NCBI GenBank assembly: GCA_016207165.1 | Contig: JACQQD010000009.1 | Location: forward strand, 62,001 to 126,000 | Length of the DNA: 64,000 bases | DNA from: Microcaldota archaeon | GTDB taxonomy: Archaea; Micrarchaeota; Micrarchaeia; Norongarragalinales; Norongarragalinaceae | Direction: 5' to 3' | In this document: in pieces, positions 26,374-35,969 of the stretch | Layout: every line of letters begins with the position of its first letter | Position numbering within the stretch: the first letter of the stretch is position 1 | The notes under the pieces: generated by a model | What the model was told of the DNA's origin: nothing | Database searches by the model: none | Seen by the model: only the letters and a program-made list of their open reading frames with translations | Made by a program: the position numbers and the translations under genes

Positions 26374-27963
26374 CTATCCGTATTTTTCCTTGACTTGCCT
26401 GATTTTCTCGTCGATTTTCTTCTCGGATTCGATGCGTTCCAAGCCGGTTTGGTTGCGGTGCACGAACTTCATGTATTTGGTCAGGCGGGGCTGGGCTTTG
26501 GCGGCTTCGTCGGCCATGGCTACCGCAACGCGTCGGTAGTCGGGGTGGCCTTGGGGCATGGAGCGTAGTTCCACGAGGTGGTAAAGCGCCCGCAGGTTCA
26601 ATGTGAAGTACCACTGGAGTCGAAACGCCATGGGCACGACGTACTGGGCCTGTCCGGGTTGGTCTTTGAATTCGTTGTACGCGTTTTGGGCCGAAAGCAG
26701 GGGGGCGGTGAATTGTTCTTTCAGGTCCGCGTCCACGATTTCAGGCGGCAGGTCAAAGCCGTGGTTGGTGGTCAAAAGCTGGCGGTGTTGGGTGAGCATG
26801 CGGTGCCTCTGCAAGTCGCGGTACGCGCCGTAGTTGGCTTGTATTGAAAATGTGTAGTTGGCGTGTTCAAAGGCTCGGCCGGGTTTGTGGCGGCGGTTCT
26901 GGCGGTGGGCGCAATACGCGTCAAGGACGTGCTGTTTTTGGTCGGGCGTCATTTTGGAAACGGTTTGCTTGAGCGTGGCCAAGTCGGCGTGGCTGGATTC
27001 GTATAATATGGCGGCCACGATTTTGTCTTCCGCCTTTTCGTCGTATTCCACTAGGATGACTTCCCTGTTTTGGGTGGAAGAAGGCGTGGCGATGGCTTGG
27101 AGTTGCGCCTGGGTTTGCTGGAAGAAGGCCTGCGTGGCTTTTCCGTGCTTGTCGTTGGCTCGCTTGACGAACGACGGAACTACTTTTTCGAGTTCGGCGT
27201 GCATGGCGGCGGCCGTGTCGCGGGCTTCCTGGAGCGGGGAGGCATACATTTTCAAGAGCAGGTATTCAAAGGCGCGTCCGTTGCCGAAAAGCCCCACGTT
27301 GGTTTGCGTGGCCGCCGGCAGCAAGCCCCGGAGGATGTCGCAGACTTTGGCGCGGGTAGCGCTTTGGTAGGCGCGGTCAGAGGAATCGGTTTGAGGGAAT
27401 TTTTCCTGGACGTATTTGGTGACGGGGTCCATCAAGGTGGTGTACGCGTCAAAGAGTGCGTCGCAGGTTTTCTCGTAGAGCGCGGAGTCGGTTTCCATCA
27501 GCAGCGGTTCGCGGTAGTAGGCGTATTTCCCGTTTTTTTTCTGGTTGAAGTAGACGTACCGCGTGCTTTTCTCTAAGGGGCTCAACCCGATTCGTCCGTC
27601 TTCCAGGATTTTGGTGACCACGTTGGACGTATTCTCGATGGCGATGTGGGCTCCGCCGAGTTCCGCCACCGAATCGTCGCCGAATCCGACCAGGACGCGG
27701 TCGTAGAATTGTTCGGCTTTTTGGATGGCCACCGTCTCGTCTTTTGTTGGCGCGGAAACGATTTGGTCAAATGCCATGTCTTGGTCCTGGATGAATTCGT
27801 CCAAGAGCACGCGGCGCAGGCTCTTGGTGGTGCGGCTGTACCTGGAAAACAAGGCGCCTTTGACGACTTCCGGGAGGTTGCGCAGGGCGAAGACGTCTTG
27901 GTCTAAGTTGGTAAAATAGGGCTTGAGGATGGCTTGCTCTTTGTCGTTGAACTCCATGAGCAA
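26374..27963 (-). CDS. Tandem double-domain ThyX-like flavin-dependent thymidylate synthase
   Basis: 529 aa; N-half ILEDGRIGLSPLEKSTRYVYF, C-half AYRDLQRHRMLTQHRQLLTTNHG. Confidence 0.75.
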   Translation of the reverse strand: MLMEFNDKEQAILKPYFTNLDQDVFALRNLPEVVKGALFSRYSRTTKSLRRVLLDEFIQDQDMAFDQIVSAPTKDETVAIQKAEQFYDRVLVGFGDDSVAELGGAHIAIENTSNVVTKILEDGRIGLSPLEKSTRYVYFNQKKNGKYAYYREPLLMETDSALYEKTCDALFDAYTTLMDPVTKYVQEKFPQTDSSDRAYQSATRAKVCDILRGLLPAATQTNVGLFGNGRAFEYLLLKMYASPLQEARDTAAAMHAELEKVVPSFVKRANDKHGKATQAFFQQTQAQLQAIATPSSTQNREVILVEYDEKAEDKIVAAILYESSHADLATLKQTVSKMTPDQKQHVLDAYCAHRQNRRHKPGRAFEHANYTFSIQANYGAYRDLQRHRMLTQHRQLLTTNHGFDLPPEIVDADLKEQFTAPLLSAQNAYNEFKDQPGQAQYVVPMAFRLQWYFTLNLRALYHLVELRSMPQGHPDYRRVAVAMADEAAKAQPRLTKYMKFVHRNQTGLERIESEKKIDEKIRQVKEKYG

Positions 27964-27996
27964 AGTTTGTTAAGCGGCCGGTCAAACTTTAATCTT

Positions 27997-29214
27997 ATGC
28001 ATGTCCGCGAAGCGCGCCGGTGGCTGGAGGACTTGGCGCAGCCGGATTCGTGGCATTTGTCGCGCATGGAGCACTTGGTCAAGGACTCGGGCTTGGATTT
28101 GAATCGCTTTGAGTCCGTGTCCGTGGCCGGCACCAACGGCAAGGGCTCCACGTCGGCGTTCATTGCTTTCATTTGCAGGGCCGCAGGGCTGAAAACGGGT
28201 TGGTACACGTCCCCTCATTTGTTGGATGTGCGGGAACGCATTTGGGTGGACGGCCGGTTCATTTCCGAGAAGGAGTTCGCGGCCGTGGCGTCTTGGGCCC
28301 AGCCGTTGGTGGAAAAGCACCACGCCAGTTACTTTGAGGCCCTCACGTTGATGGCGTTCAAGCATTTCTTGGATCAAGGCGTGAAAATCGCCGTGCTGGA
28401 GGCGGGTTTGGGCGGCCGCTTGGATGCCACGGCGGTGGCCAAAGCCCAAACCAGCGTGGTGACGAACATCGCGTTGGAGCACAAGCTGCGTTTGGGCAAC
28501 AGTTTGACGAAGATCGCGTATGAAAAAGCCGGCATCATCCAGCCAAATGCCGTGGTTTTTACCGCCGCAAAGGGCGAGGCTTTTGACGTACTTGGAAAGG
28601 CCGCCGCGGAAAAAAAGGCGACGCTTTCCAAGGTGCCGCCGTTGCCGGTGGTGCAATCCACGCCGCTCGGCGTGCGGCTTGGGGCCAAAACGGTTCATTT
28701 GGGTTTGGATGGGTTGTTCCAAGCTGAGAATGCGGCGTTGGCCGTCGCCGTAGCCGGGGCGCTTAAGCGAAAAGGCTTCAGCATTTCCGTTGAGGCCGTG
28801 GCGTCGGGTCTAACATACGCGGTGATTCCCGGAAGGATGCAACGCATTGGCCGGTTCGTGGTGGATGGCGCGCACAACCCCGCGGCCATGGATGCGTTGG
28901 TTTCTTCCTTGCTTTCGCTGTATCCCGGAAAGCGTTGGCACGTCGTGTTCGGGGTTTTGGACGACAAGGATTACCCGGAGATGGTCCAGACGCTCTGCCG
29001 CCTGCCGTTGGACTCCGTCATGGTCGTCACTCCGAATTCGCCGCGGGGCTTGGATGCCGACACTCTTCTACCGTTTTTTTCCGAGCGCAAGGTTGACGCA
29101 GGCTTGGGTTCCGTGGACGCGTTGCCGGGGTTGTCCGGCGACGTGCTGGTGTGCGGTTCCTTGGTGTTGGCTGGCGAGGCCCTGGAAAAACTTGGAAAGC
29201 GCGTGGTGGCTTAG
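27997..29214 (+). CDS. folC: Dihydrofolate synthase / folylpolyglutamate synthase (Mur ligase family)
   Basis: SVAGTNGKGSTSAFIAFICRAAGLKTGWYTSPHL, VLEAGLGGRLDATAV, VVDGAHNPAAMDAL. Confidence 0.93.
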   Translation: MHVREARRWLEDLAQPDSWHLSRMEHLVKDSGLDLNRFESVSVAGTNGKGSTSAFIAFICRAAGLKTGWYTSPHLLDVRERIWVDGRFISEKEFAAVASWAQPLVEKHHASYFEALTLMAFKHFLDQGVKIAVLEAGLGGRLDATAVAKAQTSVVTNIALEHKLRLGNSLTKIAYEKAGIIQPNAVVFTAAKGEAFDVLGKAAAEKKATLSKVPPLPVVQSTPLGVRLGAKTVHLGLDGLFQAENAALAVAVAGALKRKGFSISVEAVASGLTYAVIPGRMQRIGRFVVDGAHNPAAMDALVSSLLSLYPGKRWHVVFGVLDDKDYPEMVQTLCRLPLDSVMVVTPNSPRGLDADTLLPFFSERKVDAGLGSVDALPGLSGDVLVCGSLVLAGEALEKLGKRVVA

Positions 29215-31076
29215 CGTTTCTTGCGCGGGGTTTTGCCGCCGTATTTTTGGTTGAGTTTTTCGTAGGTTTTCTCGCTGATTTTTCCTTCTAAAAGGCGTTG
29301 TTCCAACAAATCGATGCGCTGTGTCTTGCTTAATGGTTGGGGTTTCTGGGTGTAGGCGACCAGAAAGCCGACTAGAACCACCAGGACGATGACGAGTACC
29401 GCGCCTAGGAACGCGTTGGGCGTGAAGCCGGCGTTCTGAACCGTGATTTGAACCGATCCGTCGGGGGCGCTGGTTGGAAGGTCTTGGGGCGCGGAGTCGT
29501 TCTCGCGGACGTGCAATTGGTTGAGGTTGGTTTGCAGTTCTTCGGCAAGTACCTTGAGTTTGATGGCGTTGACGACGTGGGTGACGTCGTCGAGGCGTTC
29601 GGCTTCCTGGACGCTGTACAGGGCGTGGGCGTAATAGAGTTGGCCCCAGGCGGTTTCCTGGAATTGGCTCAGGTCGTCGCGTTTCGGCAAAAGAGGGTTC
29701 AGCGGCAGTTCTCCGCGGGTGGCAATGAGGCCGCGGGCTTTGGAGAACGCGATGGCAAAGGAGGCGTCAAAGGAGGCCGTCAAGTAGTCGCCTTGATCCA
29801 AGGCGATTTGCGCGGTGTCCAAGTGGAAGATGGATTCGGAGTCCAAGGGGTTTTGGCTGACGGTCTGGTTGGCTTGCGCGACCCGCGTTTCCGCGTAGGT
29901 TTTCCAGGCGTTGGGGTTCACGGCGCTGCCTCCAAGTTCCGTGGCGGCTTGGTTCATTTCCTTTGCGGCGTCAAACCAGTTCTGCGCGGCGGCTAAGTCT
30001 TCGGTTAGCGACAACGCGTTTTCCGCCAGCGCCGAGCGCTCGCGGATGTCCTGCACGCGTTGTTGTGCCCAGTACCAGCGAAGCCGGGCGCCGGCGAGCC
30101 ACTCCAGGTTCTGGTTGGTGGGCGCGGCAAACCGGTACGCGTTCATCTGGTTTTCCAGTTGGTCCACGCGGGCCAAAAGGTCTTGTTTGGATAGGTTAGA
30201 CAAGCCGAAGGCTTGTGCCTGGATGTTGGTGATGAAGGCTTCGTTGGCGGCGGAGTAGTAGTATCCGTTGGAAATCAGGGTGTTGGACGTGTTGAGGCCT
30301 TGGCGGAGCACGTGGGCGATGATGGTGTCGGGTTGCACGGCTTGGAGGTTGGCCTGCATTTTCCGGACTTGGTCTTCGGCCAGCGCCTTGAGCGTGTCCA
30401 CTTCGCTTGTTTGCGCGTCCGCCACCGAGTAGAGGTTCAGGGGAGGCTCGAGGCGGGGGGTGACGTTGATGCGTTCTCCGTTGGGGGTGAAGGTGTACTC
30501 GATGGATTCCTCGAAGCTCTTGGATTCCACGACTTGCATGCTCCACTGGTTTTCCGCGTATTGGGCGAGGTCCACGCCGTTTTGAATGCTTTGCCCCAAT
30601 GGAATCAAGACCAGCTTGATGCCGGTTTTCTGGGAGGCTTGGACTTTCTCTAGGATGCCTCCGACTTGTCCGATGGCGCCCGTGGATTCAATGGTTCCCG
30701 TAGCCGTCATGTCGGTGCGTGGTTTTTTTCCGGTGAATTCCGCGTAGGCCAAGAGGGCGAGGGCGTGGCCTCCGGAGGGGCCGTCGACGACTTCCGTGTT
30801 GGCGATGATTTTGAAGAACACGTCGTATTTTTTGAGGTCGACTCCGGCTTTTTGGGCGGCTTGTTGTGCCGCGACTTTCGCCGAGTTCTGGGTTTCCACG
30901 GAGATGAAGGGTTCCACGTCGACAAAAACGCCGCCGGAACCGGGTTGGACGCGGGCTTCAATGGTGGTCACGATGCCTTGGCCGTCGGTGGTCACCGCGG
31001 GCACGGCCATGCTGGTCAGGCCTGACGCCAGCGTGGACAGCACCAGGAGCAATGCCGCAAGAAAACGGTAGTTCAT
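29211..31076 (-). CDS. Secreted, membrane-anchored S16 (Lon-type) serine protease domain protein, COG1750-like
   Basis: Signal peptide; NTEVVDGPSGGHALALLAYAEF (Ser) and ATGTIESTGAIGQVGGILEKVQA (Lys); C-terminal TM. Confidence 0.8.
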   Translation of the reverse strand: MNYRFLAALLLVLSTLASGLTSMAVPAVTTDGQGIVTTIEARVQPGSGGVFVDVEPFISVETQNSAKVAAQQAAQKAGVDLKKYDVFFKIIANTEVVDGPSGGHALALLAYAEFTGKKPRTDMTATGTIESTGAIGQVGGILEKVQASQKTGIKLVLIPLGQSIQNGVDLAQYAENQWSMQVVESKSFEESIEYTFTPNGERINVTPRLEPPLNLYSVADAQTSEVDTLKALAEDQVRKMQANLQAVQPDTIIAHVLRQGLNTSNTLISNGYYYSAANEAFITNIQAQAFGLSNLSKQDLLARVDQLENQMNAYRFAAPTNQNLEWLAGARLRWYWAQQRVQDIRERSALAENALSLTEDLAAAQNWFDAAKEMNQAATELGGSAVNPNAWKTYAETRVAQANQTVSQNPLDSESIFHLDTAQIALDQGDYLTASFDASFAIAFSKARGLIATRGELPLNPLLPKRDDLSQFQETAWGQLYYAHALYSVQEAERLDDVTHVVNAIKLKVLAEELQTNLNQLHVRENDSAPQDLPTSAPDGSVQITVQNAGFTPNAFLGAVLVIVLVVLVGFLVAYTQKPQPLSKTQRIDLLEQRLLEGKISEKTYEKLNQKYGGKTPRKKR

Positions 31077-31162
31077 TGGAACTTCACGTAACGCAGGGCC
31101 TCCTCAAAAACGTTGCGCTGAACCTCGTATGCATGGAGCATGCTTTGTTTCAGGGGGCCGGT

Positions 31163-31447
31163 TTATTTGCCCAGGGCTTTTTTGAGTCCGCGGTAATCGG
31201 ATTCGTGCATGGCCACGGACACGCTTTCCTTGTTGCCGAACAAGTCGTAGTACGAGATTTGCACTTGGACTTTGTTCAGAGCCAAGTCCCCGGTTTTTTC
31301 CACGCTGATGACGTACGTGGTCTTGATGCGGACGGTTCGGCCGGCTTGGATGGTCAACACGTCGTCCGACACGCTGACGGACCCCGTGCCTTTGTCGGTG
31401 AACACCGTGTATTGCGCCGCCTTCATACCACGATCTTGGGGTGGCAC
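31163..31447 (-). CDS. Hypothetical protein, 94 aa
   Basis: Open frame with no competing ORF. Confidence 0.5.
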   Translation of the reverse strand: MPPQDRGMKAAQYTVFTDKGTGSVSVSDDVLTIQAGRTVRIKTTYVISVEKTGDLALNKVQVQISYYDLFGNKESVSVAMHESDYRGLKKALGK

Positions 31448-31494
31448 GTTTTTAAAGATTCCTCGCCCAAGAATACCTTGTAAAACCTTATTGT

Positions 31495-34347
31495 GTGATG
31501 GCCATGCAACCCCAAGAAATTTCTCCCGGTATCTTCGAATTTGCGGCGGAAGGCAAAATGAATGTGCCCGTTCGGCTGGTGGCCCAGCCCCACATGCTTT
31601 CGCACGTCATGTCCGACCGGACGTTGAGCCAAGCCAAGAACGTGGCCACGCTTCCCGGACTCTTGGAGGCGTCGTTTGTCATGCCGGACGCCCACGAAGG
31701 CTACGGGTTTCCCATCGGCGGCGTGGCCGCTTTTGACGCGGAAGAGGGCGTTGTTTCTCCTGGCGGAATTGGTTATGACGTGAATTGCTTGGATCCGGGC
31801 AGCCGAATTTTGACGGAGTTTGGCTCCGTGAAAACGATTGGGTCACTTGAATCAACGTTTGCCGATACCGATGTCTCGGGCGCGTATTCACTTTCGCTTC
31901 AAAAACAGGGCGGACGTCTTGCATCTTTGGATGGCTCAGCGCTCACTTCCCAAGCGTTGTTGGCGGTGATGAAGAAACCGGCTGACAAGAAAATGTTGAA
32001 AGTCACAACGAAAACGGGCAAAGAACTCATTTGCTCGGAGGACCATCCTTTGCGATTGGGTACTTCTCTTAAACCGGCTGGACAACTGCGCGTCGGTGAT
32101 TCGCTTTCAGTCAAGTACTTTGAAGGCGTCGACCACGAGCCGATTGAGAAGGAAGAACATACCGCGCTACTGGCCAGGATTCTCGGATACTTCTTTGGCG
32201 ACGGGACGTTGTGCTTTTGCGGAAAAAAACTGCGTGCCGCGGCCTACGGTAAAAAGGAAGACATGGATCAGTTGGCCGAGGACATTTCACGTCTGGGTTT
32301 TCATCCTCGAGTGATTACTCGCACGAGAAATCACGTGATTTCAAGCCGATACGGCGTGAAGACGTTTACCGGAACCACCAGTGAAGTCTACGTGTCTCAA
32401 AACGCGTTTTGCGAAATGCTTAGAATTGCGGGAATGCCGGTCGGAAACAAGTCGTTCTCAGAATATTACGTTCCGCAATGGATCATGGATTCGCCGCGCT
32501 GGATTCAACGGCTTTTCCTGTCTGGATTTTTTGGCGCCGAACTTTCCTCACCCCGAACGCACACAAAAACCGGTTTTGACATGCCTGTTTTAAGCATGAA
32601 CAAAAATGAACTGTACAAAGCCAATGCACGATTTTTTCTCATTCAGGTCATGCGGTTGTTGGAAGGCTTTGGCGTGCAAACAAGCAAGATTTCCGAACGG
32701 TTCGAAGACAACAACCGGAAAGGACCCGTTATCCGGTTGCGTCTGCTGATTTCCGGTGATGAGCAAAACCTAATCACTTTGTGGACGAAAGTTGGCTTCT
32801 CGTATAACCATGAGAAACAACAATTAGCAGAAATTGCCTGCCGGTACATCCTCTTAAAGCGAACGGCGAACAGGCAACGTGTTCAAGCCAATGCCCAAAT
32901 CCAATCGTACAAATGCAAAGGATTAACGTTGGGTGAGATTCAGAAGAGTCTGTCACCATCCGGCTTAACTTCTGGATTTGTTGAGAAGTGCTTCCAGAAA
33001 AACACGCCCAAGCGAATTCCACTTGATTTCATTTCATTTGAGGACTTCAAACGCCGCGCATTTCTTGAGTTATCCGCTTTCGGCGCGTTGCAGGACCCGG
33101 TAGAATCCATTCAAGAAATTCTTTACCAGGGAGACGTTTACGACATCACCGTTGCAAAAACACATAATTTCATTGCCAACGGCATCTTCGTGTCCAATTG
33201 CGGCGTTCGCCTGCTTCGCACCAATTTGGCGTTCGACGAAGTCAGACCCGAGTTGGGTGCCTTGACGGATGCCTTGTTCCGAAACGTCCCGGCTGGGGTG
33301 GGAACCTTAAGCAAGGTGCGTTTCACGCCCAAGGAATTAGAGGATTTTGCGGTGCACGGCCTGGATCACGCCATTGATCAGGGCTTTGGCGTGGCGGAAG
33401 ACAAGGCGCACTGCGAGGAAAACGGCGTTTTTCGGGAAGCGGATTATTCCAAGGTGTCGGATTTGGCCAAGAAACGCGGGGCCCCGCAGTTGGGGACCTT
33501 GGGCTCCGGCAACCACTTCCTGGAAATCCAGCGTGTCGAAAAAGTTTTTGACGCCGAGAAAGCCAGGGCCTTCGGTTTGGAGCAAGGCCAAGTCACCGTC
33601 ATGATTCACTCCGGTTCGCGGGGCTTCGGCCACCAGATTTGCGACGATAACATCCGCGTCATGCTTCGCGCCGCAGAGAAGTACGGCATTTTTTTGCCGG
33701 ACCGCGAATTGTGTTGCGCGCCGCTTTCATCCCCGGAGGCGCAAGACTATCTGGGGGCCATGCGGTGTGCCGGCAATTACGCGTTCTGCAACCGCCAGTT
33801 CATGACGCATTGGGTGCGTGAAACGCTTTCCGAGGTATTCCGCAAAGACTGGAGGGACTTGGGCGTGGAACTGGTGTACGACGTGTGCCACAACATCGCC
33901 AAATTCGAAAAGCACGACGTCCAAGGCCAGATGCGGGAGGTCTGCGTACACCGCAAAGGCGCCACGCGCGCGTTCTGGAAGGGCCGCTCCGAAATTCCGT
34001 CGGCCTACCGGGCCGTGGGCCAGCCCGTCATCATTCCGGGATCCATGAACACGTCGTCGTACGTGTTGGGTGGCTTGCCGGGCGCGTCCAAGACTTTCGG
34101 CTCGTCTTGCCACGGCGCCGGTCGGAGAATGTCTCGGCATGCCGCCATTGAACGATTCGATAGCCGCCAAATCGAGGCGGAAATGAAGGCCAAAGGGCAA
34201 TTCATCCGCGCCACCAAACCCAGGCTTTTAAGCGAAGAAGCCGGTGGAGCCTACAAGGACGTCGACGACGTCGTGGGCGCGGTTCAGAACGCCAGCATTT
34301 CAAACATCGTCGCCAAAATGGTTCCGCTTGGAATTGTCAAGGGTTAG
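31495..34347 (+). CDS. rtcB: RtcB tRNA-splicing RNA ligase precursor, interrupted by an intein
   Basis: Extein MPDAHEGYGFPIGGVAAFD, SPGGIGYDVN/CGVRLLRTN, GTLGSGNHFLEIQ, HSGSRGFGHQI, GSMNTSSYVL. Confidence 0.96.
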   Translation: MMAMQPQEISPGIFEFAAEGKMNVPVRLVAQPHMLSHVMSDRTLSQAKNVATLPGLLEASFVMPDAHEGYGFPIGGVAAFDAEEGVVSPGGIGYDVNCLDPGSRILTEFGSVKTIGSLESTFADTDVSGAYSLSLQKQGGRLASLDGSALTSQALLAVMKKPADKKMLKVTTKTGKELICSEDHPLRLGTSLKPAGQLRVGDSLSVKYFEGVDHEPIEKEEHTALLARILGYFFGDGTLCFCGKKLRAAAYGKKEDMDQLAEDISRLGFHPRVITRTRNHVISSRYGVKTFTGTTSEVYVSQNAFCEMLRIAGMPVGNKSFSEYYVPQWIMDSPRWIQRLFLSGFFGAELSSPRTHTKTGFDMPVLSMNKNELYKANARFFLIQVMRLLEGFGVQTSKISERFEDNNRKGPVIRLRLLISGDEQNLITLWTKVGFSYNHEKQQLAEIACRYILLKRTANRQRVQANAQIQSYKCKGLTLGEIQKSLSPSGLTSGFVEKCFQKNTPKRIPLDFISFEDFKRRAFLELSAFGALQDPVESIQEILYQGDVYDITVAKTHNFIANGIFVSNCGVRLLRTNLAFDEVRPELGALTDALFRNVPAGVGTLSKVRFTPKELEDFAVHGLDHAIDQGFGVAEDKAHCEENGVFREADYSKVSDLAKKRGAPQLGTLGSGNHFLEIQRVEKVFDAEKARAFGLEQGQVTVMIHSGSRGFGHQICDDNIRVMLRAAEKYGIFLPDRELCCAPLSSPEAQDYLGAMRCAGNYAFCNRQFMTHWVRETLSEVFRKDWRDLGVELVYDVCHNIAKFEKHDVQGQMREVCVHRKGATRAFWKGRSEIPSAYRAVGQPVIIPGSMNTSSYVLGGLPGASKTFGSSCHGAGRRMSRHAAIERFDSRQIEAEMKAKGQFIRATKPRLLSEEAGGAYKDVDDVVGAVQNASISNIVAKMVPLGIVKG
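31786..33198 (+). other. Intein (471 aa) in RtcB with LAGLIDADG-type homing endonuclease domain
   Basis: Starts CLDPGSRILTEFGSVKTIGSL, ends VYDITVAKTHNFIANGIFVSN before Cys+1; LARILGYFFGDGTL and IQRLFLSGFFGAE motifs; in frame both sides. Confidence 0.95.
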
Positions 34348-34398
34348 GAGTAAAACGGACTTACCGACCAAAGATCAAGTCGGCCGCTGGGTTGTGGC

Positions 34399-34743
34399 TT
34401 ATTGTCCCGGCAACGGCAGGCATTCGTAGACTTCGACTTGGCAGCCTTCCGCCCAACCCAGGTGCGGGTGGCCTTCCAAGAGTTTTTTGGCTTCGTCCAT
34501 GTTCTCGGCTTGAAGGACCGAGTAGCCCACGACGTCTTTTTGGCTGGGGCCGGACCCGTCTTTTTGTATGGCTTGCCCGTTTCCCAGCGGTGTTCCCATG
34601 TCAACCAAGTGGTCGCCGCATTTTCCAGCCCAATCCATGCAGGCCTTCATGCCTTCGGCTTGTTTTTCCGGGGGCGTATTTTGCGCTTGCGCTGCCGCCT
34701 CGGCGTTCATGTAGTACAATACTACAAATTTTGTCATGTTCAT
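34399..34743 (-). CDS. YCII-related domain protein
   Basis: MTKFVVLYYMN...GYSVLQAENMDEAKKLLEGHPHLGWAEGCQVEVYECLPLPG. Confidence 0.8.
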   Translation of the reverse strand: MNMTKFVVLYYMNAEAAAQAQNTPPEKQAEGMKACMDWAGKCGDHLVDMGTPLGNGQAIQKDGSGPSQKDVVGYSVLQAENMDEAKKLLEGHPHLGWAEGCQVEVYECLPLPGQ

Positions 34744-34868
34744 GCACCTCGTCTGCTGTCATGCCCTGAATGCCATTTAACCGTTGGGGCGCCGCGCCTG
34801 TCGAGCTACCATTTTTTTTGCCTCGCGGCCCGTGGCGTTTTTATAGCGGGACGGCGTTGGTTTTGGTT

Positions 34869-35228
34869 ATGGTGGACGTCTGGGGCCGCAACCGGCACTT
34901 GATGGTGGAATTAGCCAAAGTCGGCATGGCGTTGCGCAACGCCACTACGCCGGACCAAAAACAGGGGATGGAGGACCTCATGGTGTACCTTGCCTTGGAG
35001 TTGGAGAAGCGCGCGCGGTTTTCGCATTACTTTGACGCGGAAACCAATAAAGGCAAGCCGGTGAGTTGGTGGACGCGGGCGGCGCTCCAGTTTAAAATCG
35101 GCCACAAGGTGGCGCGGGAGATGCGGGCCGGACGCGCGGACGAGCACTGGATCAAGCAGCGCGTCGAATTCTGGTTGGAAAAAGCCATGCATTACTACGT
35201 CAACGGCAAGATTCCGGTCTTTGATTAG
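34869..35228 (+). CDS. Hypothetical protein, ~119 aa
   Basis: Open frame from MVDVWGRNRHLMVELAKVG; tttttatag TATA-like element upstream. Confidence 0.55.
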   Translation: MVDVWGRNRHLMVELAKVGMALRNATTPDQKQGMEDLMVYLALELEKRARFSHYFDAETNKGKPVSWWTRAALQFKIGHKVAREMRAGRADEHWIKQRVEFWLEKAMHYYVNGKIPVFD

Positions 35229-35803
35229 CCGTACAACTTGTTCTTGCGAATGTATTGGCTTACAGCATTGGGTAGCCTTGCCTTGGCGTTTTCCATTTTG
35301 GATTCGTGGATCCATTGCCGTATTTGGGTGCTGGACGCATCCACGCCGCTTGCATCCGCCATGATTTGAATGTGAGAAAATCCGCGCAGTGCCTTGGCTT
35401 TGATGGGGTAGCCCGGCCGTGAAACCACGGCAAAACGCGCGCGTTGGGCCAAGGCTGCAGAGTCCTTCCACCGCGGAAAGTCTGAAAGCAGGTCGGCGCC
35501 GATGACCCACGTGAACGCGTGTTCGGAGTGCGAGTCGGAAAGTTCCTTGAGCGTATCCGTGGTGTACGACGTGCCGCCGCGGCGGATTTCCACGTCGCTG
35601 ACTTTCGCGTTTGGAATGGAGGCTACGGCCAGCTTCGCCATGGCGAGTCGGTGTTGGGGGTTGACGTAGGGCTTTTCTTTTTTGTTGGGGTCGTTGGCCA
35701 CCACCAGCCACACTTCGTCAAACCGCTTGGACAAACGCGTTGCGACGTGGACGTGGCCCATGTGCGGCGGGTTGAACGTGCCACCCAATAGGGCGATGTG
35801 CAT
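35225..35803 (-). CDS. nadD: Nicotinate/nicotinamide-nucleotide adenylyltransferase
   Basis: MHIALLGGTFNPPHMGHVHVATRL, WVIGADLLSDFPRWKD, ASSTQIRQWI. Confidence 0.88.
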   Translation of the reverse strand: MHIALLGGTFNPPHMGHVHVATRLSKRFDEVWLVVANDPNKKEKPYVNPQHRLAMAKLAVASIPNAKVSDVEIRRGGTSYTTDTLKELSDSHSEHAFTWVIGADLLSDFPRWKDSAALAQRARFAVVSRPGYPIKAKALRGFSHIQIMADASGVDASSTQIRQWIHESKMENAKARLPNAVSQYIRKNKLYG

Positions 35804-35871
35804 GAGCGGTTTTTGCCGGTAAAGCTTTAAACCGCTTCGAAAGGCGGTCGAAGGGGCGTGGGGGCTTGGCG

Positions 35872-35913
35872 TCACTGGACGATGTGGTCCAGGGGTTGCA
35901 TGCGGTAGTTTTC
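35872..35913 (-). repeat. Direct repeat: untranslated copy of the 3' end of the glnA-linked Lrp gene
   Basis: Reverse strand gaaaactaccgcatgcaacccctggaccacatcgtccagtga = ENYRMQPLDHIVQ*; matches 35970-36011. Confidence 0.95.
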
Positions 35914-35969
35914 GCTTGGTCGCCCCGGGGAACCCAGGTTCCCCTGGCCCGCCCTGGGCCTCGCCCCTC
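35914..35969. repeat. 56-nt GC-rich element with two hairpins between duplicated Lrp 3' ends
   Basis: ccggggaacc-ca-ggttcccctgg and ggccc-gccct-gggcc. Confidence 0.85.
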
